Shown: positions 17,987-28,435, counted from the first letter of the stretch. The stretch: 64,000 nucleotides of DNA from Leptospira jelokensis (GCF_004769635.1 NZ_RQGH01000011.1:271501-335500); one strand, 5' to 3'. Notes: generated from the sequence alone by a model not told the origin. A program made the numbers and translations.

Positions 17987-18580
17987 ATGCCACAAGTGAC
18001 ATCACATGCCCCTGATTTTAAAGCAACCGCAGTGATCGGGGACAGTTTCAAAGAAATCAAATTATCTGATTACAAGGGAAAATGGGTGGTACTCTTTTTC
18101 TATCCACTTGATTTTACATTTGTATGTCCAACAGAGATCATTGAATACGATGCAAAACTCGAAGATTTTAAAAAGATCGGAGCCGAAGTTTTGGGTGTAT
18201 CTGTTGATAGCGAATTTTCACACTTAGCTTGGAAAAAAACGCCTAAAAAAGAAGGTGGTATTGGAGAGATCAAATACCCACTCATCGCAGACAAAACCAA
18301 AGAAATTGCAAAGTCTTTTGGTGTCCTCATTGAGTCTGGTCCTGATGCGGGAGTTGCGTTACGCGGAACTTTCATCATCGACCCGCAAGGTGTGATCCGC
18401 CAAGCAACTGTTAACGACCTTCCCGTAGGACGTAACATTGAAGAAGCACTCAGACTCATCAAAGCTTTCCAATTTGTGGAAAAACACGGTGAAGTTTGTC
18501 CTGCAAACTGGGATGAAGGGAAAAAAACGATGAAAGCAGATCCTACAGGGTCAAAAGCTTACTTCGCATCTGTCAATTAA
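17987..18580 (+). CDS. Typical 2-Cys peroxiredoxin (AhpC/TSA, Prx1 group)
   Basis: A 197-residue thiol peroxidase that reduces hydrogen peroxide and organic peroxides in the cytoplasm. The peroxidatic Cys47 lies in the DFTFVCPTE motif and the resolving Cys171 in GEVCPANW, the layout of typical 2-Cys Prx1 enzymes. The frame is open upstream to 17900 inside the ABC-F gene, but ATG 17987 is correct: it follows AAGGAG by seven bases and gives the family N-terminus. No dedicated AhpF or thioredoxin reductase is adjacent. The promoter carries a PerR-like box, which fits peroxide-inducible expression. Confidence 0.95.
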   Translation: MPQVTSHAPDFKATAVIGDSFKEIKLSDYKGKWVVLFFYPLDFTFVCPTEIIEYDAKLEDFKKIGAEVLGVSVDSEFSHLAWKKTPKKEGGIGEIKYPLIADKTKEIAKSFGVLIESGPDAGVALRGTFIIDPQGVIRQATVNDLPVGRNIEEALRLIKAFQFVEKHGEVCPANWDEGKKTMKADPTGSKAYFASVN

Positions 18581-18601
18581 TTGAACTTTCTCGAATAGAG
18601 A

Positions 18602-20008
18602 ATGGGAGAACCAATGGAATCTACAACAAACATAGAAAAACCGAATGTCGAATTTTACCAAGCGAATAATTTTCCAAAAGGTTTGACACGTAAGGTTGTA
18701 GAGTCCATCTCCCATATCAAAAATGAACCGAGTTGGCTTGCCGAGTTCCGCCTCAAAGCATTTGAGGTGTATGAAGAAAAGCCAATGCCGACCTGGGGCT
18801 TTATCCCTCAGTTCCAAATCAACATTGATGACTATGTCCACTATGTTGGTTCCAACCAAAAGAAAAAAAAATCATGGGATGAAGTGGATCCTGAAATTTT
18901 ACGTAGTTTTGAAAAACTAGGAATCCCGGAACACGAACGTAAGTACTTGGCTGGAATCGAAACCATGAACGATTCCGAAACCATTTATGCCAATGTCAAA
19001 AAAGAACTCACTGACTTAGGGATCATTTTCTGTGACATTGATACTGCCATCCGTGAATACCCGGAACTTGTCCGTGAGTATTTGGGGACCGTTGTTACGA
19101 TCGGTGATAATAAATTTTCTGCACTCAACTCTTGTGTTTTTAGTGGTGGTTCCTTTGCCTACATCCCCAAGGGAGTCAAAACTCCCATGCCATTACAAGC
19201 ATACTTTAAGGTAACAGCCGCAAGTTCCGGACAGTATGAACGCACTCTCCTCATTGCTGATGAAGGGGCACATTTGGAATACAGTGAAGGGTGCACCTCT
19301 GTCCAAGACAAGGGAACTAATTTCCATACAGCTGTCGTGGAACTTGTCGCCAAAAAGAATTCTAAAATCTTTTACACTACCATCCAAAACTGGAAAAAAA
19401 ATATGTACAACTGGACCGTGAAACGTGGAATCTGCGAAGAAGCAGCTCACATCACGTGGACAGATTGTAACATCGGTGCCAATACCATCAAATACCCAGG
19501 GATCATCTTACAAGGAGACCATTCCACTGGGGATGTACTCTCCTTAGCGTTTGCTGGCAATGGACAAGTGCAGGATACGGGAGCTCGTATCATCCATGTT
19601 GGTAAAAACACTCGTTCCAATATTTTGGCAAAAGGTGTGGCTCTTGACGGTGGGGTCAATTCCTATCGTGGTCTTGTTAAGTTTGAACCTTCGAGTAAAG
19701 GTTCTTACAGCCATATCAAATGTGATGGGCTTATGATGGACAACAGGTCCCAGTCCCATGCTTACCCATACAATGATGTATCAGGGGAAGAAGGAACACT
19801 CAACTACGAGGCTACCGTTTCCAAAATTGACGATGACCAATTGTTTTACCTTCAATCGCGTGGGATGTCGGAAGACGATGCGAAACTTCTCATCATCAAT
19901 GGGTTCTGTGAAGGTGTTACCAAACACTTGGATGTGGAATACTCCGTTGAGATGACAAAACTCATTCGTATGATCTTAGAAGATGGGAAAGTCATCGCCG
20001 AAACGTAA
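18602..20008 (+). CDS. sufB: SufB, Fe-S cluster scaffold subunit
   Basis: A 468-residue protein matching SufB along its full length, including the beta-helix core with EGCTSVQD, the [10 protein letters not shown] stretch and the C-terminal [13 protein letters not shown] region. SufB with SufC and SufD assembles iron-sulfur clusters in the cytoplasm. None of sufC, sufD, sufS or sufE is within the window; the next gene is on the opposite strand. A second ATG at 18614 has GGGAGA five bases upstream and could be the true start. It lies 21 bases after the peroxiredoxin stop and may share its oxidative-stress promoter. Confidence 0.95.
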   Translation: MGEPMESTTNIEKPNVEFYQANNFPKGLTRKVVESISHIKNEPSWLAEFRLKAFEVYEEKPMPTWGFIPQFQINIDDYVHYVGSNQKKKKSWDEVDPEILRSFEKLGIPEHERKYLAGIETMNDSETIYANVKKELTDLGIIFCDIDTAIREYPELVREYLGTVVTIGDNKFSALNSCVFSGGSFAYIPKGVKTPMPLQAYFKVTAASSGQYERTLLIADEGAHLEYSEGCTSVQDKGTNFHTAVVELVAKKNSKIFYTTIQNWKKNMYNWTVKRGICEEAAHITWTDCNIGANTIKYPGIILQGDHSTGDVLSLAFAGNGQVQDTGARIIHVGKNTRSNILAKGVALDGGVNSYRGLVKFEPSSKGSYSHIKCDGLMMDNRSQSHAYPYNDVSGEEGTLNYEATVSKIDDDQLFYLQSRGMSEDDAKLLIINGFCEGVTKHLDVEYSVEMTKLIRMILEDGKVIAET

Positions 20009-20025
20009 ATTTCCCAAAGTACGAA

Positions 20026-20328
20026 TTATTTTTTAAACACAAATCCCCATACAGCGGATGCGGCAATGAGAAGTCCAAGAGATTCTCTCACTTCCTCCAC
20101 CTCCATGCCAAAATAGGGTGCCTCTGTGGCATAATAGACAGAAAGGATAAGATACAAAGGGATGATCCCATACCCAATCCACTTCGGCAATCGACGGAAA
20201 AAACGAATGCCTGCAAGGATGGCAACAAGGGCATAGATCGGAAACCATAAATAAGGGTCTGGATCGTTTAGTTGAAGATACGCAAACAGGAGGAAAACAG
20301 GAATACAGATTAAAGAGAAAAGTTTCAT
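20026..20328 (-). CDS. TMEM220-like small membrane protein
   Basis: A 100-residue protein with three or four predicted membrane helices and the QLNDPDPYLW motif after the first helix, which is characteristic of the TMEM220 family. The family has no established biochemical function. ATG 20328 gives a start directly before the first hydrophobic helix; a start at 20340 would add four residues. It converges on sufB with only 17 bases between the stops, and no terminator hairpin is evident there. Confidence 0.75.
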   Translation of the reverse strand: MKLFSLICIPVFLLFAYLQLNDPDPYLWFPIYALVAILAGIRFFRRLPKWIGYGIIPLYLILSVYYATEAPYFGMEVEEVRESLGLLIAASAVWGFVFKK

Positions 20329-20398
20329 CACAGTTTCCAAAGTTTTTTGATTGCGGGTACAAATCCAAGCGATTTATCCTATGACTAGAAGACGTTGT

Positions 20399-21643
20399 AT
20401 GAAAATCCAAATCATTGTTATTTTTTCCCTCCTTTCCTTTTCCCTTTCTTCCCTTGCCTGTGATGATTTTGGTCGTAAGATCTTAAAAACATTCAGTAAA
20501 AAGTATGAGACCGATGGTAAAGTTTTAGGAAGTAAACCAATCTTCATTGGACCTGACGCAAAAAGGAAACAACTCACAATCTCCCTTCAGGAAGTTGTGA
20601 AAGTGAAAGAACCAACGGACATCCAATTCCCACCGGGGGAGAGTCCTTTTTTATTTGTTTTGGAAAAAGCAGGGGATCTCATTTTGTTTGACCGTGAAAA
20701 AAAGACCAAACGAGTGTTAAAGTCTTTTCAAGTGATTACGGATAGCGAAGAAGGACTTCTTGGCCTCACCTTCCATCCCAAGTATCCGAAAGAACCAAAA
20801 GTATACACGCACACCGTGATCAATTCGGCAAACCGCGATATGACAGTCATTGCGGAATGGGAAGTTGAAAATCCAAATTCATTTGAAAAAATGGTTTTAA
20901 AAAACGAACGAGTGTTACTCGAAGTGGTGCAACCTTACCCGAACCATAATGGGGGTCAAATTACCTTTGGACCTGACGGGAATTTGTACATCGGGTTTGG
21001 GGACGGCGGGTGGCGAGCCGATCCAAAAAACAACGGACAAAATCCAAACACTCTCCTTGGTTCAATTCTTAGGATCTCACCTATCCCGGATCCAAGTGGG
21101 AAAAAACAATATTCGATTCCGAAAGACAATCCATTTGTTGGGAAACAAGGTTATTTACCTGAAATTTTTGCTTATGGAATTCGGAATCCTTGGAAAATGA
21201 GTTTTTCACCTGACGGACGTTTGGTTGCGGCAGACGTGGGGCAAGATGCGTATGAAGAAGTGGACATCATCCTTTCGGGAAAAAATTACGGATGGAACCA
21301 AACAGAAGGATTCCATTGTTTTACAGATGGATGTAATCCTTCCCTTTACCAAGCACCGTTTTATGAATATGGAAGGGATGAGGGGCAGTCCATCACAGGT
21401 GGGTATGTCTACACAGGAACTTCCATCCCAGAGTTAAAAGGCAAATATGTGTTTGGTGATTTTATCCAAGGAAAAATTTGGGCGATTGACCTTCCAAAAC
21501 CCGGAGAAAATAACAAAATCACAGAAACCCTTTCTCTTGGAAAGTGGAACATCCTCATCCCAAGCTTTGGTAAGGACAGTGACGGGGAAATCTTTGTCGC
21601 TGATTACCAATCAGGAACCATTTACAAATTGGTCAAACCCTAA
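20399..21643 (+). CDS. PQQ-type glucose/sorbosone dehydrogenase-like lipoprotein
   Basis: About 414 residues, exported. From ATG 20399 the signal peptide ends SLSSLAC, a lipobox-like site, so it is probably anchored; ATG 20381 is an alternative. The mature part is a six-bladed propeller of the GSDH/aldose sugar dehydrogenase (YliI-like) family. Visible motifs are PYPNHNGGQITFGPDG, the DGG block that binds calcium in relatives, and GIRNPWKMSF with DVGQDAYEEVD. Relatives oxidise sugars with PQQ, but many only share the fold, so the enzymatic role is uncertain. Confidence 0.85.
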   Translation: MKIQIIVIFSLLSFSLSSLACDDFGRKILKTFSKKYETDGKVLGSKPIFIGPDAKRKQLTISLQEVVKVKEPTDIQFPPGESPFLFVLEKAGDLILFDREKKTKRVLKSFQVITDSEEGLLGLTFHPKYPKEPKVYTHTVINSANRDMTVIAEWEVENPNSFEKMVLKNERVLLEVVQPYPNHNGGQITFGPDGNLYIGFGDGGWRADPKNNGQNPNTLLGSILRISPIPDPSGKKQYSIPKDNPFVGKQGYLPEIFAYGIRNPWKMSFSPDGRLVAADVGQDAYEEVDIILSGKNYGWNQTEGFHCFTDGCNPSLYQAPFYEYGRDEGQSITGGYVYTGTSIPELKGKYVFGDFIQGKIWAIDLPKPGENNKITETLSLGKWNILIPSFGKDSDGEIFVADYQSGTIYKLVKP

Positions 21644-21702
21644 GAATTTGCGTTTGGATAGGAACCATTACATTTGTTTCAAATTTTAAAGATCACTTAT
21701 TT

Positions 21703-23697
21703 ATGAAAAAAATTTTCTCACAAATTCCATTTTACATTCGATTCCATCTTATACTTGCGGGGCTTGGAATCGTATTTTTAACCATCTACCGCGCTGCATT
21801 TTTTCTGATGTATTCTTACCGGATGCAAGACAAATCCTTTTGGATCATTTTAAAAGCATTTGTAAAAGGAGCAAGGTTTGACCTTTCCGTATTATGTGTG
21901 TTACTTGGGTTTAGTTTGGTGTATTCTTCCCTGCACTTTTTCAATCGGAACAAGTGGTACAGAGCGGTTTGGAGGACAATTCCTGTTGTTTTTATCATCC
22001 TCTTATTGTTTTTACTCATCGCAGATTTAATCTACTATGAGAATGGGAACAAACATTTGGGTTATGAGGCGTTTGCTTACCTTGGGTTTGAAATGTTGCC
22101 ACTTGTGGGTTCTGCCTTTTCGCAAAATCCGTTTTTGTTTTTACTCGGGCTTGCCGTAATTTTTGGTATTGGTTTTGGAATTTATAAAATCCAATCCAAG
22201 TTCCCTTATTCCCATGTGAATTTACATTACAAATGGGCTGGCCTACAGTTTTTAGTAGTCCTTGCCCTACTTGTACTCGGAATCAGAGGAGGGGTGCAAA
22301 CAAGCCCACTCAGAACGAGTGATGCCATCATCACAAAAGAAACGATCACCAATGATTTGGTTTTAAACCCAGGGTTTACCGTCATCACCGACCTTAAGAT
22401 GACAAAGGTGGATGACCGCCATTTTATGAAATTAGAAGAGGCTACCTCCTTTGTGAGAAAGGAAGTGTCTTATCCTGGTGCGGAATTTGTGAGTGAAGAA
22501 TACCCACTTCTACGAAAAACAACCGTTAGTTCGGCAAAACCACTCCCACATATCGTTGTGGTTGTGCTCGAGGGTTGGACAGGTAAATTCATTGATATCA
22601 TTGGAACAGGGAAAGTCGAAGGGAAAGTGGTCACTCCACACTTCAACCAACTCATCCGCCAAGGGATGTTCTTTAAACATTTTTTTGCCAGTGGGGGGCG
22701 TACGACAAATGGACTGATGGCGCTATTGGGAGGCATCCCAGATAGGCCTGGCCTTACCGCAGTGCGCACACCCCAAATCCTCAATCGGTTTTCGGGCCTT
22801 GGCAACATTGCAAAAACCATAGGGTATGAAACTCTATTTGTTACGGGAACTGACTTAAGTTTCAATAATAAGGGCAGTATCATGTACCATTGGGGGTTTG
22901 ATACCCTTGTCGGCAAACAAGACCTAGAAAAAAATCCAGAGTACAAAACAGGGCCTTGGAGTTATTTAGATGAAGCATCTTTGGATGCGATGCACAAACG
23001 TTTGTTAAACGTGAGTCCAAATCAACCTATCGTATCGGTCATCCATACAGGTACCACTCACTACCCATACAAAGTCCCTGATGAAAGATACCGATTGTTT
23101 GGAAAGGACACTCAGGACAGTGAATACTTAAATGTACTCCATTACGCGGATTTTGCCCTTTTCGAATTTATGGAAAAAGCAAAAAAAGCACCGTATTTCA
23201 AAGATACTATTTTCTTTTTTGTTTCTGACCATAGCCACCATCGGTTTCTCAATTATTATGAGGATCGCAATGTCCCACTCCTCATTTATGCCCCTGGGAA
23301 AATCAAACCCGAGATCCGAGAAGACATCACCTCCCAACTGGATCTCATTCCGACTATCCTTGGTTTTATGGAGAGGGAAGTGTATTTTAGTGTGATGGGC
23401 CGTGACCTTCGCAAGGTAAAAGGTTCCTCAGCTTATTTTGCGTATGGAAATATCTTTGGATGGATTGAGGATGATTTTTTGTATTACCAATCGGTCACAG
23501 GTGGGCAAGGGGAAACAAAAACCATTCAAGATCCCTTTGTGGACCTTGGACTCTGTTACAAAGATTTGAATTTATGCAAAAAACATGCGGAGAAAACAAA
23601 GGCGTATTTGAATTTGGGAGACGAACTACTGAAGTCGAACAAATTGTTCCCTTCAGAGTCCGCTCTTAAAGAGATAAAATCTAATACCAAGTATTAG
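21703..23697 (+). CDS. LTA-synthase-family membrane sulfatase
   Basis: A 664-residue inner-membrane protein: about five N-terminal transmembrane helices (residues 1-210) followed by a periplasmic alkaline-phosphatase/sulfatase domain. The FASGGRTTNG block supplies the Thr nucleophile, and HTGTTHYPY and VSDHSHHRF supply metal ligands. Relatives transfer phosphoglycerol or phosphoethanolamine to surface glycolipids. Leptospires have no lipoteichoic acid, so LPS, lipid A or an osmoregulated glucan is a more likely acceptor; this is inference. The 3' end overlaps the convergent hydroxylase gene by 17 bases. Confidence 0.85.
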   Translation: MKKIFSQIPFYIRFHLILAGLGIVFLTIYRAAFFLMYSYRMQDKSFWIILKAFVKGARFDLSVLCVLLGFSLVYSSLHFFNRNKWYRAVWRTIPVVFIILLLFLLIADLIYYENGNKHLGYEAFAYLGFEMLPLVGSAFSQNPFLFLLGLAVIFGIGFGIYKIQSKFPYSHVNLHYKWAGLQFLVVLALLVLGIRGGVQTSPLRTSDAIITKETITNDLVLNPGFTVITDLKMTKVDDRHFMKLEEATSFVRKEVSYPGAEFVSEEYPLLRKTTVSSAKPLPHIVVVVLEGWTGKFIDIIGTGKVEGKVVTPHFNQLIRQGMFFKHFFASGGRTTNGLMALLGGIPDRPGLTAVRTPQILNRFSGLGNIAKTIGYETLFVTGTDLSFNNKGSIMYHWGFDTLVGKQDLEKNPEYKTGPWSYLDEASLDAMHKRLLNVSPNQPIVSVIHTGTTHYPYKVPDERYRLFGKDTQDSEYLNVLHYADFALFEFMEKAKKAPYFKDTIFFFVSDHSHHRFLNYYEDRNVPLLIYAPGKIKPEIREDITSQLDLIPTILGFMEREVYFSVMGRDLRKVKGSSAYFAYGNIFGWIEDDFLYYQSVTGGQGETKTIQDPFVDLGLCYKDLNLCKKHAEKTKAYLNLGDELLKSNKLFPSESALKEIKSNTKY

Positions 23698-25000
23698 AAA
23701 TATTACTCAAATCAAAAAAGGTTTTTCGTTTGAGGATGATCCATAATAAGGATACAAACGAAAGGCCAATGAGTGGGATCGCAAACATTGCAATGTTTGG
23801 AATGTTGGAATACATTAGGGTCAAAACAAAGGCAACGATAAATAAAACATTACGTACCACTTCTGTTCGCCTTGACCAACGTTTCATCTCCATTGTCCGA
23901 TCGATTGAAAACAAACTAAAGATGATGACGGCAGATAAAATCCCAAGAGTTGTCATGTCTTGTTCCAAATTGATTTTAGCTACTTTCCAAATCACAAGGC
24001 CCACAGCCATAAGCACTGCCGCTTGTAATGCCACATAGACCATCACACCCATCGGTGGTTTTGGGTCATACTTTTCTGTGTAAGCTGGTTCTTTGAAAAC
24101 ATCATCTGGTGTTTGTAAGTAAGAAGGTTTCCAACCGGGAGGTCCAAATATGGTTTTGAATGCATCACCAAACGACTTACATTTGAATATTTGTAGGAAC
24201 ATATCCTTAAACACGTGTAAGTTGACTGTAATTGGGTTAAAGGAATTCACCGGTTTGGTTAAACCATAAATAGGTTCATCTGTTTCCCATTCAAAAGTTC
24301 CAAACATACGATCCCAAATGATGAAAATTCCGCCGTGATTGCGGTCTAGGTATTTCCTTTGGGTTCCGTGGTGGACTCTGTGGTTCGAAGGGGTTACCAT
24401 AAACTCTTCGAAAAATCCAAGTTTTCCAATGAAACGAGTGTGAACCACAAATTGGTACACTTTTAGAATCCTGTGGCTTAGTAAAAACATCGCCCAAGGG
24501 ATCCCAAGGAGTGCCATGGCAAGGTAATATAGATACTCAAAAATCCTTTGTAACCCGTTCCCACGGAAGGCGACGGAAAGGTTCATTTCTTGGGTGGAAT
24601 GGTGGGTGACATGCGTTGCCCAAAACAAATTGATTTCATGGCAATGCCTATGGAACCAGTAGTAAATGAAGTCAGCAAATACCACAGAAAATGTCCAAGC
24701 ACCAAGGGCATGCCAATTCACGGCAAAACTAGGCGAAAATTGGAAGGGACTTTCTAATGGAAAAAAATGATAACCAAGAGCAGATAAAGAGTAGTTCGTT
24801 TGGACGATATCATATACGTATAAGGCACCAAGTAGGATGACCACTCCCACTAGGGCAAAGATCACACCTGTACTCACATCAGCAATGAGAACATTCAATC
24901 GGTAAAACTCTTTGCCCTTCATATAAGAAACAAAAATTTCAATCCCGATCAGTGCGACCATGACGATAAAGGCGTATTCCATAAAGGCATCGCTATTCAT
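23681..25000 (-). CDS. Fatty-acid hydroxylase/sterol-desaturase family membrane protein
   Basis: A 439-residue membrane protein with the eight-histidine signature of the di-iron hydroxylase family: HRHCHE, HVTHHS and HRVHHG, spaced between hydrophobic helices (residues about 110-220), plus NHGGIFIIWDRMFGTF, which closes the domain. The C-terminal 120 residues add several further membrane helices. Close relatives include alkylglycerol monooxygenase, which cleaves ether lipids; a lipid hydroxylase role at the membrane is likely but the substrate is unknown. Convergent overlap with the upstream sulfatase gene by 17 bases. Confidence 0.87.
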   Translation of the reverse strand: MNSDAFMEYAFIVMVALIGIEIFVSYMKGKEFYRLNVLIADVSTGVIFALVGVVILLGALYVYDIVQTNYSLSALGYHFFPLESPFQFSPSFAVNWHALGAWTFSVVFADFIYYWFHRHCHEINLFWATHVTHHSTQEMNLSVAFRGNGLQRIFEYLYYLAMALLGIPWAMFLLSHRILKVYQFVVHTRFIGKLGFFEEFMVTPSNHRVHHGTQRKYLDRNHGGIFIIWDRMFGTFEWETDEPIYGLTKPVNSFNPITVNLHVFKDMFLQIFKCKSFGDAFKTIFGPPGWKPSYLQTPDDVFKEPAYTEKYDPKPPMGVMVYVALQAAVLMAVGLVIWKVAKINLEQDMTTLGILSAVIIFSLFSIDRTMEMKRWSRRTEVVRNVLFIVAFVLTLMYSNIPNIAMFAIPLIGLSFVSLLWIILKRKTFFDLSNISNTWY

Positions 25001-25212
25001 GCGTTTATTTTCCTCACTAGAGACTAGGCTTTTGAATCACGTCCACTAAGTCAATGTCCATTTCCCCATGGAATCTTCCCTGTTTGTGACGATTCTATGA
25101 ATTTAGACTTGTTCTATTGGGCTTTTTGGAGTAAGACAATTAGAAAGAGTGTAATTTCTTGTCCCCGAAGGTGGCAAAGAAAAGATTGGCTAATGGTAAA
25201 AGGACCTACACA

Positions 25213-26274
25213 ATGAAAGAGGAAACCCCAGTTCTCAAAGGGAAAACCAAAAAAGAACTAGAAGAGATATGTGTTTCCTTAGGTCTTGAAAAATACCGAG
25301 CGGCACAAATTTATACTGGAATTTATAAGAGTCGTTATACGACAATTGATCAGTTTACAACCCTTTCCAAAGAAGTCAGGGAAAAATTAAAAGAACACAC
25401 CCTCTATCCAGAAATTGAAATTGGAAGGGACTTGGTTTCCAAAGAAGATGGAACAAGAAAATTTACCTTCTACGTTGGTGAAAACAAAGAGATCGAAGCA
25501 GTATGGATCCCTTCCGGCGACGGTGGCCGAAAAACCATTTGTATCTCCTCTCAAATTGGCTGTACCCTCAATTGTAAATTTTGTGCCACAGGGCTTCTCG
25601 AATACAAAGGCAATTTGCACACTTGGCAAATCCTCGACCAAGTTTTGCAAGTGGAACGCCTCGTCGGGGACCGTGCCACAAACATTGTGTTTATGGGAAT
25701 GGGGGAGCCCATGCACAATTATTTTTCCGTAATGAAAGCGGCCCATATCCTACGGGACAAGGATGCCTTTGGACTTGGGGGCCTTCGGATCACCATCTCC
25801 ACAGCAGGTGTGACGACAGGGATCAACCGTTTCATCGAAAACAAAGAACCATTTAATTTTGCGATCTCACTGAACCACCCAAATCCAAATGCACGTTCTT
25901 CTGTTATGGATGTGAATGATAAACACCCATTGGAAAAACTCATCGAAACTGCCAAACGGTTCACAAAGGAACTAGATCGTGCTGTCACTTTTGAATATGT
26001 AATGATCCCCGATGTAAACATGGGCCGTGACAATGCAGAACGGCTCGCAAAAATTGCAAGGTCTGTGAACAAATGTAAGATCAATGTGATCCCACTCAAT
26101 ACAGATTTTACGGGATGGCGTCGGCCAACCGATGAAGAAGTGAAAGAATTTGTGATGCATCTCAAAGCGAAAACGACTGCACCCATTCTCAATCGCCGAA
26201 GTCCTGGACGGGACATCAATGGCGCTTGTGGGATGTTAGCTCTCAAAGGAATTCGAAGTGAAACAACAAAATAA
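25213..26274 (+). CDS. rlmN: RlmN, 23S rRNA (adenine-2503-C2)-methyltransferase
   Basis: A 353-residue radical-SAM enzyme that methylates C2 of A2503 in 23S rRNA and A37 of some tRNAs. The [13 protein letters not shown] cluster (Cys-x3-Cys-x2-Cys in [12 protein letters not shown]) binds the 4Fe-4S cluster, GMGEPMHNY is the SAM-binding GGE-like region, and the C-terminal [11 protein letters not shown] carries the catalytic Cys. The frame is open upstream to TTG 25159, but ATG 25213 has AAAAGGA about eight bases upstream and gives the family start. It overlaps the next gene by 17 bases. Confidence 0.95.
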   Translation: MKEETPVLKGKTKKELEEICVSLGLEKYRAAQIYTGIYKSRYTTIDQFTTLSKEVREKLKEHTLYPEIEIGRDLVSKEDGTRKFTFYVGENKEIEAVWIPSGDGGRKTICISSQIGCTLNCKFCATGLLEYKGNLHTWQILDQVLQVERLVGDRATNIVFMGMGEPMHNYFSVMKAAHILRDKDAFGLGGLRITISTAGVTTGINRFIENKEPFNFAISLNHPNPNARSSVMDVNDKHPLEKLIETAKRFTKELDRAVTFEYVMIPDVNMGRDNAERLAKIARSVNKCKINVIPLNTDFTGWRRPTDEEVKEFVMHLKAKTTAPILNRRSPGRDINGACGMLALKGIRSETTK

Positions 26275-26545
26275 GTGGATATTGGTTTTGTTTTTGGCCT
26301 TAAGTTTTTCCAACTGCCAAGACATTGTGGAACAAAAATGCCAATTGGCATGTGAAAAATTTGTCTCTTGCACAGAAGAGGAGCTAAAACTCACTCTTGC
26401 ACCCGATGTGAAACGAACAGGACGCATCCAATGTATGGATGGTTGCACCACTCATAATAGTGATATCTTACAGTGTTTTGACCAAGAACCAAACTCATGT
26501 AAGGGGTTTGGCCAATGCCTTGTCCAAATAGGTACATTTGAATGA
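26258..26545 (+). CDS. Small Cys-rich lipoprotein
   Basis: A 95-residue protein starting with GTG 26258, seven bases after AAAGGA (26245-26250), inside the end of rlmN. The signal peptide ends SFSNC, a lipobox-type site. The mature 75 residues contain nine further cysteines, with [11 protein letters not shown] and CKGFGQC, which suggests a disulfide-stabilised secreted domain. Leptospira genomes are known to carry families of small Cys-rich lipoproteins, and this resembles them; the function is unknown. It overlaps the next gene by four bases, so three genes are translationally linked. Confidence 0.75.
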   Translation: MKQQNKWILVLFLALSFSNCQDIVEQKCQLACEKFVSCTEEELKLTLAPDVKRTGRIQCMDGCTTHNSDILQCFDQEPNSCKGFGQCLVQIGTFE

Positions 26546-28248
26546 AAGATACACTTTCTCCATCGGAACGGATTTTTTATCGAATTTTATTGCTTATGGC
26601 GTCACTGCCAATCCTATTCACATTGCCATTGGATGTGATTGATATCGATAGTGCACAGTATGCTGGCATCAGCCGTGAGCTTGTTCTCTCCAATGACTTT
26701 TTTACACTCATTGATAATGGTAGACGTTACTTAGACAAACCCATCTTAACATTTTGGACAGTGGCCACTTCCTTTTTCTTTTTTGGCATTAACAACATTG
26801 CCTTTCGGATCCCTGCGATTTTTTTAAGTTTGTTATCTGTTTATTCCATCTATCGCATTACCATTTTATCAGGTGGAAAAGAAAGACAGGGTTATTTGGC
26901 ATCCATTGCGTATTTACTCGCTCCTGGAGTGTATGCGATGATCGTAGATCCAAAAATCGATGTCTACCTCACTGCCTATTTAGTGTTTACCTATCATTTT
27001 TACTATTTAGGTAGAAAACAAAATCCCAATTATTTTTACCTGATGTACCTTATGATGTCTTTGGGTTTTATCACAAAAGGTCCTATCTCTGTTTTTATCC
27101 CTGCCATTTCGATTGGTGGGGACATCTTATTCCGAAGGGATTGGAAACTGTTACTTTCAATGAGAATTCCCACTGGGATTTTTGTTTTAATTTCATTACC
27201 AGCGCTTTGGTGTTATTTTTTATACCAAAACTTCAATTCCTATGGACCGGTTTTCTTTTTATGGATCCAATCCTTCGGTAGATTTTACCGTGAGATGTAC
27301 GACATCAAGTTTGATCCATTTTACTTTTACAAATCCTTTTCATGGGCTTTCTTTAGTGGGCTGATACCCATGGTCATCTATCTCAGTTTCCATTCCTACC
27401 AATATGTGAAATCCCTTGGTTGGAAGGAAATTCTAAGAAAGATCCGAGCCAATGAATACAAAGAAATTGATTTTGTGATTCCATTTTGGGTGTTTCTCTT
27501 TTTGTTCCTCATCTCGTTTTCAAGATACCCACTCCCGCAATACACCTACTGGGTACTTCCCGCTGCTGCTTTGTATTTTGGTAAAATTATGGAAGAGAGT
27601 TTGTTCCAGTCCAATGTCGCAAGGCTCAGACCTTCCTTTCTCATTGCAGGAATTGTTTATTTGGTGGGTTATTTTTTATTCCCTGTTTTTGTATCGGATG
27701 TAGGGATATTGTATTATGTGTTTGGTGCCATAGGGATACTATTCATTTTACTATCAGCACAACTCATCCCTTTGGAAATCCTTCTCACCCTTGTCGGAGC
27801 AACTTTATTTTTTAGTGCCATCAGTTTGCAGTTCTATCCACTGCTCACAAGTTACCAACCATCCCGTGAATTTGGTGCCAAAATCAAAGAATTGGAACCA
27901 GGGGAACCTGTTGTGTATACGTATTGGATGTCCAATTCCAAACGATCGTATGGGTTTTATGCAGAACGAAATTTTAGGAATATCTACGATAAGGAAAAAT
28001 TGGATCGATTGTGGGCAGAAAAACCAGAACGACTGATGATTTTGCCTTCAGAAAAACTCACTCAATTGCAAGAGATGGCAGGGCCTTCCTACGAAATCAT
28101 CCCTGTCCTGGAAAAGGATTCTTTCAAAGTGGCAACACCAACCATCACCTTTCTCAAAAAAGAGACAAGAAACCTCGTCACAAAGAAAATTTCTTTGGTT
28201 TGGGTGAAAAAAAAGCAGGGGAAATCTTTAAAAAACTCGAAAGTATAA
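26542..28248 (+). CDS. ArnT-like glycosyltransferase (GT39/PMT superfamily)
   Basis: A 568-residue inner-membrane protein with about ten hydrophobic helices. The first periplasmic loop contains DIDSAQYAGISRE, the acidic pair that serves in catalysis in GT39/GT83 (ArnT, PMT) enzymes. Such proteins move a sugar from a polyprenyl-phosphate carrier to lipid A or protein outside the inner membrane; substrate and acceptor are unknown here. The C-terminal 130 residues form a soluble domain. The start codon overlaps the stop of the Cys-rich lipoprotein gene. A terminator follows about 30 bases downstream. Confidence 0.85.
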   Translation: MKDTLSPSERIFYRILLLMASLPILFTLPLDVIDIDSAQYAGISRELVLSNDFFTLIDNGRRYLDKPILTFWTVATSFFFFGINNIAFRIPAIFLSLLSVYSIYRITILSGGKERQGYLASIAYLLAPGVYAMIVDPKIDVYLTAYLVFTYHFYYLGRKQNPNYFYLMYLMMSLGFITKGPISVFIPAISIGGDILFRRDWKLLLSMRIPTGIFVLISLPALWCYFLYQNFNSYGPVFFLWIQSFGRFYREMYDIKFDPFYFYKSFSWAFFSGLIPMVIYLSFHSYQYVKSLGWKEILRKIRANEYKEIDFVIPFWVFLFLFLISFSRYPLPQYTYWVLPAAALYFGKIMEESLFQSNVARLRPSFLIAGIVYLVGYFLFPVFVSDVGILYYVFGAIGILFILLSAQLIPLEILLTLVGATLFFSAISLQFYPLLTSYQPSREFGAKIKELEPGEPVVYTYWMSNSKRSYGFYAERNFRNIYDKEKLDRLWAEKPERLMILPSEKLTQLQEMAGPSYEIIPVLEKDSFKVATPTITFLKKETRNLVTKKISLVWVKKKQGKSLKNSKV

Positions 28249-28278
28249 CTAGGCTAAATTGTGTAAGTCTGGTTTTTA

Positions 28279-28314
28279 GGGCCCTTCGATGTCAAAGTCA
28301 GGGCCTTTTTTTTT
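28279..28314 (+). terminator. Rho-independent terminator after the glycosyltransferase
   Basis: GGCCC near 28280-28284 pairs with GGGCC at 28301-28305, followed by nine T residues (28306-28314). It closes the rlmN-lipoprotein-glycosyltransferase operon. Confidence 0.72.
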
Positions 28315-28435
28315 GCCCTCACAGGATTCTCTTTAGGATTTCTCTGTTTTTTGGCATTTGCCTTCTCCTTATGCCCTTCCTCCTCCTTTTAAAATTCTAA
28401 CATTTGTTTGGTGGTGGAAGGGTTGGTTTTTGAGA

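Noticed and set aside
25719..26351. A 210-codon minus-strand frame over rlmN
   Set aside because: It runs antisense to the radical-SAM domain and has no domain pattern.
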